NCBI RefSeq assembly: GCF_000005505.3
Contig: NC_016132.3
Span: forward strand, 40,252,914-40,316,913
DNA: 64,000 bases
Source: Brachypodium distachyon
Lineage: Eukaryota > Streptophyta > Magnoliopsida > Poales > Poaceae
Reading direction: 5' to 3'
Both the position numbers and the translations under genes were made by a program. The notes under the pieces were generated by a model. That model did not search any database and had not been told where the DNA came from. It saw nothing but the letters and a program-made list of their open reading frames with translations. Shown piece after piece: positions 23,268-34,963 of this stretch. How positions within the stretch are numbered: the stretch's first letter is position 1; each line of letters opens with the position of its first letter.

Positions 23268-26200
23268 TGAAGCGACCGCCCCTGTACAGGGTTCGATCTC
23301 TGTGCTTACAGTCCTATTAACCTAGAGCATATTGAGTAGACACATCAATGCTCCTACCCAGTTCAAACCATTCATTTTATTTAAGAAATTGGAATGAGTG
23401 AGACCTTCCTTACAGCCCCCATATCTAGTTGCTCATAATTGTCCGTAACCGGTGACACGGCTAAGTACTTAGTTTGACACTCTCGAGAGGTGGTACACTT
23501 TACCCACAAGAAACCGACGGGTTAATCCCTTGCTGTCCTCAGGATAGAGTAGCAATGGCGTCGATTACAAGAATTTTCGGACCATAGTCACCCAGACCAC
23601 CTGATTATATGTCTACACAATCCCTCGGATCCAGGATTATATGTCTTACATCCATCCTGGTAGAGCCCATATTACCATGTCGTTGTACTGGAAGCTGCTA
23701 ATCAAGAAACTAGTCCAGTCTCTGGTTAGCCCGGGTGGCATCCCACATTTGCGACGCAGACGCTCCCATAAAAATGGCGAGACGACTCATAGTAATGGAC
23801 CCATAGAAATGGACCTGACATCGCATACATCTCAAATACTCAAAGCAGCCCACCCAGGACGGTTCATTGAATTACTTGTTTTGCCATACACTAGGAAAAC
23901 CATACTTTAATTCAATAATATCACATTGTAATAATACCAACCCTCGTATACTAACATAGCATAGCATTTTACTACTACGATGGCAACTGGTGGTAAGGAC
24001 ATGGCAAGGGTATCCTATACTACTAGGAGAGATCATAGCTAGCATAGATACAATAATAATCCTACCAATGCAACTAATAAAAAGTAGTGCATAATAAAAT
24101 AATAGGATGATGGTCAAAGAGAACTTGCCTAATTAGTGTCTTTGTATTCTTCTTCATTTCGATACTCACAGTTACCGCACTCCGTATAATCTATCGCAAT
24201 AATAAATAACCATTCGACAACTCCAAATAAAGAACCAAAGCGATATACAAAGTTTAAATTAAATAGTACCTGACTACTGTTAGGTTATCCTAGGCATAGA
24301 TCTAAGAGGTGGGAACAAGGTTGGGACAAAAGCGGAGTTGGAACAGAATTGATTTGGTAACCTACGGGTTGTTAACAGATACAATTTTCTAGGGTCATGG
24401 GTTACGGTACATGAACTTTGGAAGGTTTAAAAAGTGGTCCAGAATTTAGAGTTTGGTGTACTCTTGACACAATAGAAAGAATGAACCGGTTTGTCACTAC
24501 GGATCAGCATGTATGGGCTTTGGAACATTGCTAATCAATAAGCCAGTGCTAAAAGATACAGAGTTTGGTTGAAATTTGACTAGTGTGGCTGTGTGTGAAA
24601 AAGTGCACAAAGTGGTCTAAACTGTAGATAAAGGTGTGCTCTAAACAAAACAAAAAGAATTGGACGAAAAGGAGTTATGTTTCACAGGTTACAAGGCCTG
24701 GAATGTGGCTCCTCAAAACAGTACAGTGTTTCTGTCGCGACAGAAAAACGGCTGGAACGGATACAGTTTTGCAACCAAGGTGCACTAATGTGGATGAACC
24801 TGGAAAGGTGTTAAAAGAGGACTAGGCTGTAGATTTGTATTTGATCTTGACATGACAGAAAGAATCATCTAATTTGAAGTAATGGCTCAAAAGATATAGG
24901 CTCCGGAAGACAGCTAACTGATGTGACGGTGTTAACAGATACGACTTTTTATTGAAGATTCACTTAGGTAGATCAATTCTAAATTGTGCATCAAGTACAC
25001 TAATGTGTAGAACAGGATCTAATTGATGAACTACAGAAGGTTTGGAACCAAACGGATCAATGGAACAATTTATATGAATTTCGAAAGATGGCTAATCCAG
25101 AAACAACCTGCGGTGAATAGAAATTTCCAACGAAGATGCACTACAGAGGATCATCGAGAAGGGGTAAACAATCTGATCTCATCTATAGAGAAGGTCGTGA
25201 TCTAACCATAGACGAAAGAATCGGCCAACAATGATACACACGTCAAAAGATATGGGCTTCTAAAGATGGCTAATCAAAACAGATCATGCTGAAAGTTTTC
25301 TCACCGAAACGGAGTTCGCCGGAGTTCAGAAAATGGCAAAGGAGTCGTCGGCAGGGTCAATGTGGTCGGTGAGGAGGCTAGGGATGTGCACGACATCGAG
25401 GCGGACATCGTGACGTGGTCGAGACGGTCGGAGAGGCTTCTGGACGGCGACGGGCGGAGTTCCGAGCGTGGCATCGACATGACGTCGGGGACGGCGCGGC
25501 CAACGATTGACATGGTTCGAACAACTTTGTCACAAAGGTAGTAGAGGGTCACGGGAGTGCACCGGTGAAAGGAATTTGGAAACGAACCATCAGATAGAGC
25601 TCACCGGCAACAATGGCGGTGGCAACGGGCGGAGAAAGACGTCGACGTAGCCGGCTGTACAGAGGTTTTGAGGCCAAACTTTCTACATGGGAATGGGAGA
25701 GGAGAGGCAAAGGCTCAAAGTGACATGCGTGGAATCCTTTTATACCGGCCGAGGAGGGAGATCGGGCGTGGATGTCGACGGGCGGCATTCGGGACGCCTC
25801 TTTTGGAAAAGGCCATTATGAGAGGAAACTTCAAATTGATTGCCTGAATCGGTTCAGAGGATGATGGGGATTGATGAGGTGATTTCCTTTCGAAGAGAGA
25901 CACGCAGGAAGGAAAGAAATCGAAGGAAGAAATATGGCTGGAGTGAGGTTTCCTTTCTCGTGCAGAGGAGGAAGACGAGCACGAGATCGTGCTCGCTGGC
26001 TGAGGGGAGATGGGCCGGCCCAGTTTGGGTCAGTCCATTCTTTTTTTTTCTATTTTCTGTTTTTATTAATAACTTTTGATTCCTAACTCCAAATAAACTC
26101 TAGAAAATTTTCAAATTCAAATCCTCCAAAGTGTGAGCTTTTGGGACTTGAACTCTTTTCAAATAAAATAAGTAAAAATACTTTTCCTTATATAAATGTC

Positions 26201-27091
26201 ATTAGGGCTTTATAAGTAATAAATAAAATAGATTTTAAAATCTATTATGAAACCTTTATTTCGTAAATTAGTTTAAACTCCAATAAAAATATTGGGTTGG
26301 TATACTTTGCACCAAAAGCCTTCCTTAGCTAAATACCCCATTGGGTTGAAAACTCCAAATAAAATCTCATAATAATTACATGGTTCACTAAATTCTCAAA
26401 TAGTTTTATAACACCAAATCACAAACCATGTAAACCATCACAGATGTTTTCAACTATATATATATTTGGGAAGTCACGTTATCCCATTCTCAACGACGGA
26501 ATAAATGTTGGAATAACATTTGACATGAGGATGTCACGTTATCCTCTTCTCGAATATTTGATAATTTCTTCTCGAAAACAAAATTAACATGTCAAAATAA
26601 AAATCGAGAAAACATAGGTGCATCATTAAATATGTTTCCAACCTTATAACTAGGAAAGTCATATTATTCCCTCTCTTTAACATTTAAGTATATCTTGGAA
26701 ATCATTTCTGATCGATTCAAATATTCCAACGATGCTTTCAAATGGTCATGGCATCCAAATTGGATCCTTGGGATGTTAATAAATCCTTCAAAAAGAAAAT
26801 AGGATTTATTAAGATTAAAGAATAATCCATATAAACTGATAAGATGCAAATTGGTCCAAATAAAATACTTTGAACTTATATAAATCCCCCAACAATGTTG
26901 TATAATTTGGATAGTCATATTAATCCACTGTTTTGTTGAATATTCAAACATGGTGTGGAAAAATTTAAATAAGTCTTAAAAATTTCAAATCCTTCAGAAA
27001 TTCACAACCAAAATATTTTCAAAGACAATATTTTATTTAAAATAATTATTTTGTTTAACATTCCAAAATGGGAAAATTCTGGAATGTTACA
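23268..27091 (-). mobile_element. chimeric solo LTR of the Tekay-type family, TSD CCTGT
   Basis: On the plus strand it starts TGAAGCGACC and ends GGAATGTTACA, the reverse complement of the family ends. CCTGT flanks it on both sides (23263-23267 and 27092-27096), proving a single insertion. The outer about 860 bases (23268-24127) and the final about 1 kb resemble the other copies. The middle (about 24127-26040) is unrelated to them, so this is a recombinant or diverged subfamily. Confidence 0.88.
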
Positions 27092-27096
27092 CCTGT

Positions 27097-28188
27097 TGAG
27101 CGCCCAAATTAGCTCCAAATTAGATGTAATGTTCAGCGTATGAATGTTTTGTGATTGTTAACTTGCTATAATTTCAGCTCATTTCAAATAAGTTCGGATT
27201 TGAATTCAAAAAAGATTGGGCTTCACTTGAACTACTAGTGATATTTTAGAAGTTTCTAAAATTTCACAACTTTTGAGTTAATTAGGATAAATTAAGACCA
27301 AATACAAAATTTGGTGAGCATAGATTTAAAATTTGAATGATTTTCTAGGGGTTGGAATTGTTCATTGCAATCCATCTACTCCTTCCGTCCCGTATTAAGT
27401 GCCGACATATTACATGTATCTAGATGTATTTTAGTATATAGATACGTCCAGTTTTAGACAAATTTGAGTCACTTAATATGGGACGAAAGGAGTATGAAAC
27501 TTTCATCTCCTTTTTCAAAAATGATGAACAAACCCCAGCCTCTGATGAAGCTTCCCTCGTTTTTATATGTTCGCTCATTTTTCAGTTAAAATTGCTTTGA
27601 GTAAGTGTACCGGTTGATTAATTGGACTGCCGGGTTATGCTTGGTCAGAAAATTTGTCTTGCTCACGAGAGAAGCAGCGGGAGAAGACTTGGGACTAGAC
27701 CATATAGAGTAATGGACTATGGTGGCACCTACAAGTGAGGACAAGCTGAGAAGGATAGGTTGATCTGGATGCCTTGTCAGCAGGGTCATATGTCCTTTGA
27801 TCTTATGACTAGGGTGTTCCCTGATGTAATGAGTGAACTGGACAAGAGTAAATTAGCGTGTGATGCTTGTGTGAGTATGGGAAGCACACAAGATCTTCAT
27901 GTGTGAGTGTTGTTGTCGAACAACACTTATAGGGTGTCGATGCTCGACTACACAATGCGTATATTAGAACTATATTTTTCGACTTATAGCAAAGGTCCTC
28001 ATATACTTGGACAATGTTAACATGTCGATGTTTCCTATCATAGGAAATGTTTCGAGGGGGTTATTGAAGGTCTATCCCAGTCACTTAGCGAGAGTTCCTA
28101 AGGGGTCACCTAAGACTTGGACCAAGATGGTCATTCCAAGTACCGAGAGTAGGATGCCCTTCAGACTCTAACTTGATCCCTTTTCCTT
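27097..28188. other. interval with a MITE and degraded Copia-like sequence
   Basis: AT-rich sequence (27097-27378), a Stowaway MITE (27379-27492), then a stretch whose plus-strand reading near 27781-27880 gives GHMSFDLMTRVF and KLACDAC. This resembles the GAG-pre-integrase domain of Copia elements. No intact ORF. The Copia assignment is tentative. Confidence 0.35.
27379..27492. mobile_element. Stowaway MITE, 114 bp, TSD TA
   Basis: Begins CTCCTTCCGTCCCGTATTAA and ends with its near-perfect reverse complement (TTAATATGGGACGAAAGGAG). TA flanks both sides (27377-27378 and 27493-27494). The CTCCNTCCGTCC terminus is the signature of Stowaway elements mobilised by Mariner-type transposases. Confidence 0.9.
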
Positions 28189-29039
28189 CACTACTACAGC
28201 ATCACTTAATTTTGACGCATCGGAAACCCTCTATGCTGACGCAAAACAGACGCATCTCTAATCAAGTGTCAGAGATGACTCAGAAACTTCTGACATGTCG
28301 AGATGCGTCAGAAATAGGTAATACGTCCTGACGCTTCTTCCGTGGAACGTGTCAGGAGTGTTCTTCTCCGAGCCTCATTGGTCGTATCGGGGATATTTTT
28401 GCTAACTCTTTTGGGCCTAAAGACGCGTCAGAAGTTGGTATCTTTTGGGCCTAAAGAAGAACACGTCAATTCTGTTTCTTATATGAGTAAAATAAAAGCT
28501 ACAGCTGACGTGTTTTTCTGTCAACGTCAGATTCAACCATTAAAATTTTAATTTAAATCGCATGGAACATTGAGCCAATCTGAATTTCATTCATTGCATG
28601 CAAGATCTGCTATATTTCAAACAAGATCAACCACATTACATGCAGACAAGATCTGCTACATTTCATATAAGATCGACCACATTACATTGTATTGCATACA
28701 AGATCTGCTACATTTCATACAGGGTACACACATCAGAGTGTTGTCGACAAGATCAAACAACGCCCTGATATGTCGGCAACATCATCCATCAGCAGCGCCA
28801 CGCCCAAGAAGGCGAGGTGCGTGGCCCGGGACAACAAGAGGAGCGTGTGTTTAGGGGAGGAGGAAAGAGGAAGGTGCTTATGGCGGTGGAGGTAGTTCGG
28901 GCAATGAAGAAGAACAAGGAGGGGATTTGAGGAAGGTGCTTATTCGTGGACATCTCTCGATGCTGTTTGCCACCGAAGCCTCGTCGACGGTGAACGGCGG
29001 AATCCTTGCCTAAGAAAGCTGAGGTTCAGGCTGAGGCGC

Positions 29040-29231
29040 CTAAGGCAGCTGAGGTTGGGGCTGAGGCGGAGGCGGATAGTCTGCATGAAGACCCCTCGGA
29101 GGCGCCGGCTCAGCCAACTCCGGCGGAGTGGACGAACGTGGGCGCTCTTGGATCTCCCGCCCATTGAGACGGCGGTACGCAGCTATTATCTTGTGAACCA
29201 TGGTGGTGTTCTTGAGCGACTTGCACTGCAT
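29040..29231 (-). CDS. short hypothetical ORF, proline-rich end, divergent from the coiled-coil ORF
   Basis: ATG at 29231, MQCKSLKNTTMVHKIIAAYR, ending in a Pro/Gln-rich tail after 63 codons. CTATAAAAG lies only about 10 bases above this ATG, so translation would more likely start at the internal Met at residue 11. Not recognised. It may be a chance ORF. Confidence 0.2.
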   Translation of the reverse strand: MQCKSLKNTTMVHKIIAAYRRLNGREIQERPRSSTPPELAEPAPPRGLHADYPPPPQPQPQLP

Positions 29232-29648
29232 CCGGCCGCTTTTATAGCCGAGGCGAGGCAGTCCATGGACTGGAAGGGGAGGCGACGGACCGGATAAAGA
29301 GAACTAGCGTCTTCCTGATGCATCGCCATGGCTATGCATGCACCTATACTAAGCTCGCTCTGATGTCTAACACGGTACCTTTTTGACCTGCGCCCATGAC
29401 TTATATAGATTCCAGAATGATCTCTGACGCGGCCTCTCTAGGACGTGTCACAAACATCCTGTGACCATATATATTTGTGACGCTTGTCCCATAATAAGCG
29501 TCAGAAGAGTCACAGACCTTCTATGACCGGAGTTCTTTGACACACCTGTTTCTATCGTAAGCGTCATAAGGGTCAAAAGATTCTTGAGAATCAAAAGCTT
29601 GCACCACTGACTCTTGTCGGATGAAAATGCATCAGCTATCTACAAACC

Positions 29649-29656
29649 TATATATA
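29649..29656 (+). promoter_or_regulatory. TATA box upstream of the coiled-coil ORF
   Basis: CCTATATATATCC, 92 bases upstream of the ATG at 29748. The spacing suits a plant core promoter with a short leader. Confidence 0.45.
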
Positions 29657-29747
29657 TCCCTGGTCCTCTACTTACGGAAATAAAATTGCCAGAGCGACTA
29701 AAAGGAAAAAAACCTCTCGCGAAATCTCTTTCTTGAATCCTTCCTTC

Positions 29748-30086
29748 ATGGGTCGTAGTGAATACACCAACGATGGTGCTGAATCAATGATGTCGTGGTT
29801 TAGGGACTCCGTTTCCTGCACCTCCTCTGTCCAGGACGTAGATCATCTTCTTGAAGATGATCCTGAGTACCTCATGTGCATTGAGGAAGGTAGGATGGTG
29901 GAGGTAACTCATCTATCAAAGCTGCAAGCCATGCTAGAGGAAGAAAAGAAGGTGAACAACAGATTGTCCGATGAGAAGCTCAAACTAGAGTTCGATTGTG
30001 CTGCCCAGTACGGGGTGATACAAGATCTCGAAACGGAGATACAAGAAGAGAAGAAACTGATTGAATATCTCAGAGTTCAGCTATAA
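29748..30086 (+). CDS. hypothetical acidic coiled-coil protein inside the small CACTA element
   Basis: ATG at 29748 begins MGRSEYTNDGAESMM, and the ORF runs 112 codons to TAA. The N-terminal half is acidic, with DHLLEDDPEYLMCIEEG. Residues about 50-112 are rich in Glu, Lys and Leu with heptad spacing (LQAMLEEEKKVNNRLSDEKL and IQEEKKLIEYLRVQL), so a coiled coil is likely. No transposase motif and no known family recognised. It could be an accessory protein of the element or a captured host fragment. The TATA box and lack of stops argue that it was recently functional. Confidence 0.45.
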   Translation: MGRSEYTNDGAESMMSWFRDSVSCTSSVQDVDHLLEDDPEYLMCIEEGRMVEVTHLSKLQAMLEEEKKVNNRLSDEKLKLEFDCAAQYGVIQDLETEIQEEKKLIEYLRVQL

Positions 30087-30529
30087 GAGCAGAATAGCTT
30101 CTGTGTGGCATATGTTACCATTGCAGCGGATGCTATTTTGATTTGTGTTTGTCCTTAGCTGTAGCGTCGCTTGAACTTGAATTAATTAGCCACTATGCAT
30201 CGTGCATGTAAAAAAGAAGTGAGTTCCATCAATTCTCTGACGTGCGCTAGAACAAGAAGTCAGTGAGCATCAAAAAGTATAATGACGTAACGACTCTGCC
30301 ACGAGTCAGGGAATTCCTCCTGAACAAAGTGTCAGAACAGCTAGATTTCCTTCTGACGCTTTCTAAACAGCGAGGCGTCAGTAGAAATAAGCGTCAGAAG
30401 TGTGGAAGTTCTCTGACGAATCTAGCTGTGACAGCCCTTATAAGAAGTGTCAGAGTTAAGGATCTGCGTGACGCATTTTAGTTTTGCGTCAGTGGGGAGC
30501 TTTCAAGATTAACGGATTCTGTAGTTGTG

Positions 30530-32058
30530 CTCCGAGTCTGGTCCGATCGGGTCTTTCCGGTATCTCGAAACTAGAGCTCCTTAGAGGCTCAAGGGGAGGC
30601 TCTAGGTCTCTCTCCTTGAGTATATTCAAGTTGAGAATGGTTGATACAAGACCTCATGAGGGGTTTATATAGGCGATGGTTTCATCACAAAAGACCATGG
30701 TTGTCATTGGTACAAAGATAAAGATGGTAAAGTACGAGCCTTGGCCCGGACATGGAGTTTTAGGTTCCGTGACCCAGGAGTCCGAATCATCCTCCGCTGA
30801 TCGTTCTTCCTTTTTCCGTGCATGCCGGGTTAGAGCGCAGCTTTTTGTCTTGGTATCGTGTATTGAAAAGTGCTGAATACTGGGCTGGCCCAGGTCGGTG
30901 TTGGTGGGTTCGTTTGAATTTCTCAGAGGGACGCAGGGAGATGCGCCATTTTTATTTTATTTTTGGATTGGCACATGTACTTTGATGAATCTCGTGCAAG
31001 TGTAACAACACATAATGGTTTAGTGATGTTGGGCCGGTTCGAACCCAGCCGGGCCAGTTTGAAATGGTTCCTGTGGCACTCCAAAATTTTGGGCGCCCGG
31101 GATGGCGCGGCCCGTACGCGAGGGTGGGCGGTTAGGGGCGGGTGGGGTGGATGGAGGTACCAGCAGGGAGCTCAAAAGAGAACGACGATGACGACCTACC
31201 TGGCCGAGGACGGCAATGATGGAGTCTTCGCTTCCAACTGTGGGAGAGGATGACCCGTGGTTCTCAGCAGAAAGTCAGCATGATCTTTGCGATTTCGGGC
31301 GAGTCCCCGCTTGCAGATCCGGGTCCTGCTCCTTTGGCGCCTGCTTGTCCGTGCCAACCTCTTCTTCCTAGTCATCGTCGAAGTCGTCGTCCTAGGAATC
31401 CTCTTCTTCGTGTTCCTTCGTTTAATCCTCGTCGGGCTCTGCCATGCAAAAGCGAAGAAGGCCTCGAGTTCTTTGTCGCTTGCACGACGGGCTTCCTCCC
31501 TGGCTTCATGAGCTGCGAGCTCGGCACTGTGTGATTCAATAGAGGCGAGTCGGGCAACCTCCATTTCATTTAGATAGTTTTTATTTCTTTACCTTTATAC
31601 ATACTTTACATCTTTTTACTCATCTAAAAAAGCCATCTGGTGGACCTCTGGCCTCCTACATGTGGGACCAACCTCCACTTACCTTCCGTTGGCCTCCAGC
31701 GCCGCTGCTACGATCGATCCCCAATACGCACCGTGCCTCCGTCGCCCCCTCGCACGATCACTGCACGCCGCTGCCTCACTGTAGCCCATTGCCGGCGCAG
31801 GGCCTGCCCCCGGATTAGGCCCGCCTCTCACCTCATCCACACCTCACAGCCTAGCGGGCGATGGGAAGACGATGGAGATGTTCATGCAGACGCAACGAGC
31901 TTGGCAACGGTGGAGGCGAGGAGGCGGAGGAGTGCAGGTGGTGCTGGGTGAGGACGGCAGCGCGACGCGGGAGAGCCGCGCTCCAGGTTGCAACCTGTTC
32001 CAGCGACATTCTTGGCCCTGAATCCCTTCCATGCTATCTGCGCTGTCCACCGCACTGG
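30530..32058. other. intergenic interval, nothing firmly recognised
   Basis: No conserved domain seen. A minus-strand ORF (31564-31196) starts MEVARLASIESHSAELAAHE and is Ala/Glu-rich and helical in its first 45 residues, then strongly basic. It might be the C-terminal end of a transposon-encoded protein, but I cannot place it. The sequence directly left of the big CACTA element is open intergenic DNA. Confidence 0.3.
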
Positions 32059-32563
32059 CACTACTCCAGAAAACCCCTCCAGTGGCGGTCAAAAAATGGG
32101 GTTGGTGGCGGTGATCACGCCCGCCACCAACTCTGCGTCACTGGAGATTTTGGCACTGGTGGCGGTTAAAATACCCGCCACTGCTGCTCCGAGATCACCA
32201 ATGGCGGGTAAAATACCCGCCACCGAATACCCACAAACCGCCACTGGAAATCCCTCTAGCACCACCCGAAAAGTGCGTGGAGTACATCAGAAGCGGGCGA
32301 AGTACCCGCCGCTGGACATTTTCCAGTGGCGGTCTATGGCCACCGCCACTAGAACCTTTTCCGGTGGCGGTGGTTCTTAACCGCCATTGGAACTATTTTT
32401 TTCCGAAAAAAATAAATGAGTTATTTATAAAAATAAATATTCCTGTAGCACAGAAATAGCAGGAATACAGCACAACACAGATAATAACAGCAGCACAATA
32501 TACAACACCAAAGAAACAGAATTAGCAACAAATATATTACAAAGTTCCACACGAGTTAAACAT

Positions 32564-34963
32564 TCAAGTCACATGCATGTGTATACAACGTGTTTGAAAG
32601 AATGAGCCACAAATAAAAGTATTCCATACAATGTAGCCACTTTTGGCGACAATCCCGCCGTCGTAGTAATCCCCGCTCGATTTGAGCACCTCCTTGTTGA
32701 GGATTTTGCCGATGTCCTTCTGGATCTCATACACGAGAATTTCAGAGTTGTGCCCTAACTCGGCGTTGGCCAGAAACCAAATCCTCACTTCTTCAAAGGT
32801 CTTCTTTCCCTTCGGCTTGAAGTCGTTGATCATCTGTTGAATAGTGTGCGCGCAGTAGTAACCGCAGTAGACGGATCCTTCAGGCTGTTGCTCGCAGGGG
32901 AAGTTGAAATTGTGCCTGAGGGGAGCGTCAGGATTGCGGTTGAAGCCAGTCATCCCGTACCATTTCATCGCGTCGTGATAGGCTGGGTCGATGACATATT
33001 AGATGGGCCCAAAGTCGCATTGTGGTTCATTCCCCTTGCGTCTTAGTGGATCAAAATATGTGACCCCTCCCATATCGAGGCAGATGGCGATTGTCACCCA
33101 ATGGCGGTTGTTTCACAAAAAGAGCACATTGTATTAGCCAAGTGATATAACAAGCAAGTCTTCCGACGGAAAAAGATTTATGTATTCACGCGAATTGAAA
33201 ACAACTTACTGTAGATGGCACAATATCAATACGAAATGGCGGTCTCTGTGCTTCAAAATGAATTGAGTGAGGTATTGAATCGCCAACCTTCTACTTTCGG
33301 CCAACAATGGGTCTGGACCAAGCAAAGTGGCGTTGAAGAGTAGGGGGTCGGCGATGGCCATCCCATATTGCTTCACCCTATAGGCCTCCCACGTGTAGTC
33401 GAAGAAGCCATAATGCTTTGGCACTCGAACCCTGATTTCCAGATTCTGGAGGTCTGCGCCTGATGATGCCACATTCATGTATTTATCATGGAGCTCTTGC
33501 ATCTCCCGTGGCAGGCGATACAGGTCATCCTGGGTCACCATCGGTTGTCCAGGCTGGAACAACCAAAATTGGGAGAATCGCCTCTCCATGAAATAAGAAC
33601 CATCAAGCAATCTATCTCCAACACGGGGGTGGGTGGGCATCTTCAGAATGTCTGGCCGCTCTTCCCAAATCCCTTCTATCTGCGGCGCGGTCTTTGGTTG
33701 TCTTCCCGTAGAAGACGACTCTTTCGCCTCCTTGGAGGAGCCCTTGCTTGCCTTGCCGCCTGTCCCCCTTTTGTTTTTCCTGCGTCTCAGGAAATCGGAA
33801 CTGTCTGGTTTCTGGGGGACCTGCATCGCAGCAGGGGCACTTGGACGACTCTCCAATGGGGCCGATTGTGCTGTGGCTCTCCGAGGGACGGGTCTTGGTG
33901 CGGATGGCTTCGGGGCTTCGGGTTTGGGCGGCGACAGAGGATTTTCGCCAGCATTGTCGTCGCTGCACTCCGCCGCAGGTGAGAAGTCTCGTTCCGCGGG
34001 CTCGTAGTCGAAAGGACCGGGTGAGGCGCCAAGCGGCGACGGAGATGTCATGCGCCGGGCGGGTGGAGACAAACCGAGGTGGGGGGATGGAGATGGAGAC
34101 GGTTCCTAGGCCAAATGAGGTAGGAGTTGACACAATCCCTTAGGGTCGTCGCCTCTTCGTGCGGAGGATAAGGGACTGGTTCGTCCTCGAAGCCCCTGAG
34201 CACGGAGTCCACCTGCACCCTGACCATGTCGTCTCGCAGGGTCACGTAGTGCACCACGGCCGTACGTGGCATCAGCAACCCGCGTGCGCACAGAGGGTTC
34301 CCCACCGTCGGCATGTGTAGCCAGCATTTGACGCCCTTCTGCGCATGACAAACATGGCAACATCATTAATGGATTGCAGCATGATAGTGGTATTTCTCAA
34401 TTTTTCGTAGCGAGCGAAGACGCTTACCGTGAGGTTCTCGTCGGGTGGCCCAAGCTGGTCAAGCTGGCACTCGGTGCTCTTATTCCCTTGCGGGGACGGA
34501 TCCGATGCGGGTGGGATTGGTTGGATGGGCGCCTCCGGGAAAACAACGTGATCGATAAAGTTGTCGACGTCACGTTGGTCCCTTGCAAGCCGCATCAGCT
34601 TCCTGAGCTCCTCCCTCGCCAACACCCGGATCTTCTCATCTAGGTCCGTTGAGCTCTGTTCTTTGCTGGACGCCCTTCTGCGTTTGCGGGAACCTTGCTC
34701 TTTCGCCATCTGCCTGCGAAAGGGCCCGGAACCGACACCTCGCATATGGCCCCCGTGCTCATTTCGTTGCAGAGCGTAGCTGATGGCATCATCCCACTGT
34801 TGGTTGATAGACGAGTGGGAGCCATCCGACTCCCACTCTGCCATTGCACCCTGTATACAAAAAACAACATGCTCGGTGTTAATGTTATATGTGAGTATAA
34901 GAAGCCCAACCGATAAAAGAAGATGTCAGGACGAGGCCTTACGAGTGCAGCCTCTTGCTTCTC
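32564..34963 (-). pseudogene. CACTA second gene: Ulp1-type (C48) cysteine protease protein, 3' part
   Basis: Exon pieces read leftwards. The end of exon 1 is at 34963-34943, with a GTAAGG donor. The next exon starts near 34850 (MAEWESDGSHSS) and has a GTAAGC donor near 34430. The following exon contains KGVKCWLHMPTVGNPLC and DVR-type repeats resembling the DUF8039 domain (34345-34050). A Pro/Lys-rich linker follows (34072-33700). The peptidase is at about 33480-32600, with HWVTIAICLDMGGVTYFDP, EQQPEGSVYCGYYCAHTI and so the His, Asp, Gln and Cys of C48 enzymes. An in-frame TAA at 32999-33001 lies between the His and Cys motifs. Such proteins accompany CACTA transposases; their role is unclear. 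Confidence 0.7.

Larger units (their letters stand above)
28189..30529 (+). mobile_element. small non-autonomous CACTA element
   Basis: Left end CACTACTACAG at 28189. Right end CTGTAGTTGTG at 30529 is its inverse except for one base in the CACTA core. Flanks are CTT (left) and CTC (right), a 2-of-3 target match. Both ends are filled with short subterminal repeats of the type GCGTCAGAA or its inverse. No transposase is present, but one coiled-coil ORF lies inside. Confidence 0.75.

Noticed and set aside
34783..34963. N-terminal 60 codons of the open frame leading into Tekay gag
   Set aside because: This part is CACTA sequence (intron and exon of the protease gene on the other strand). The open frame is accidental and not part of gag.
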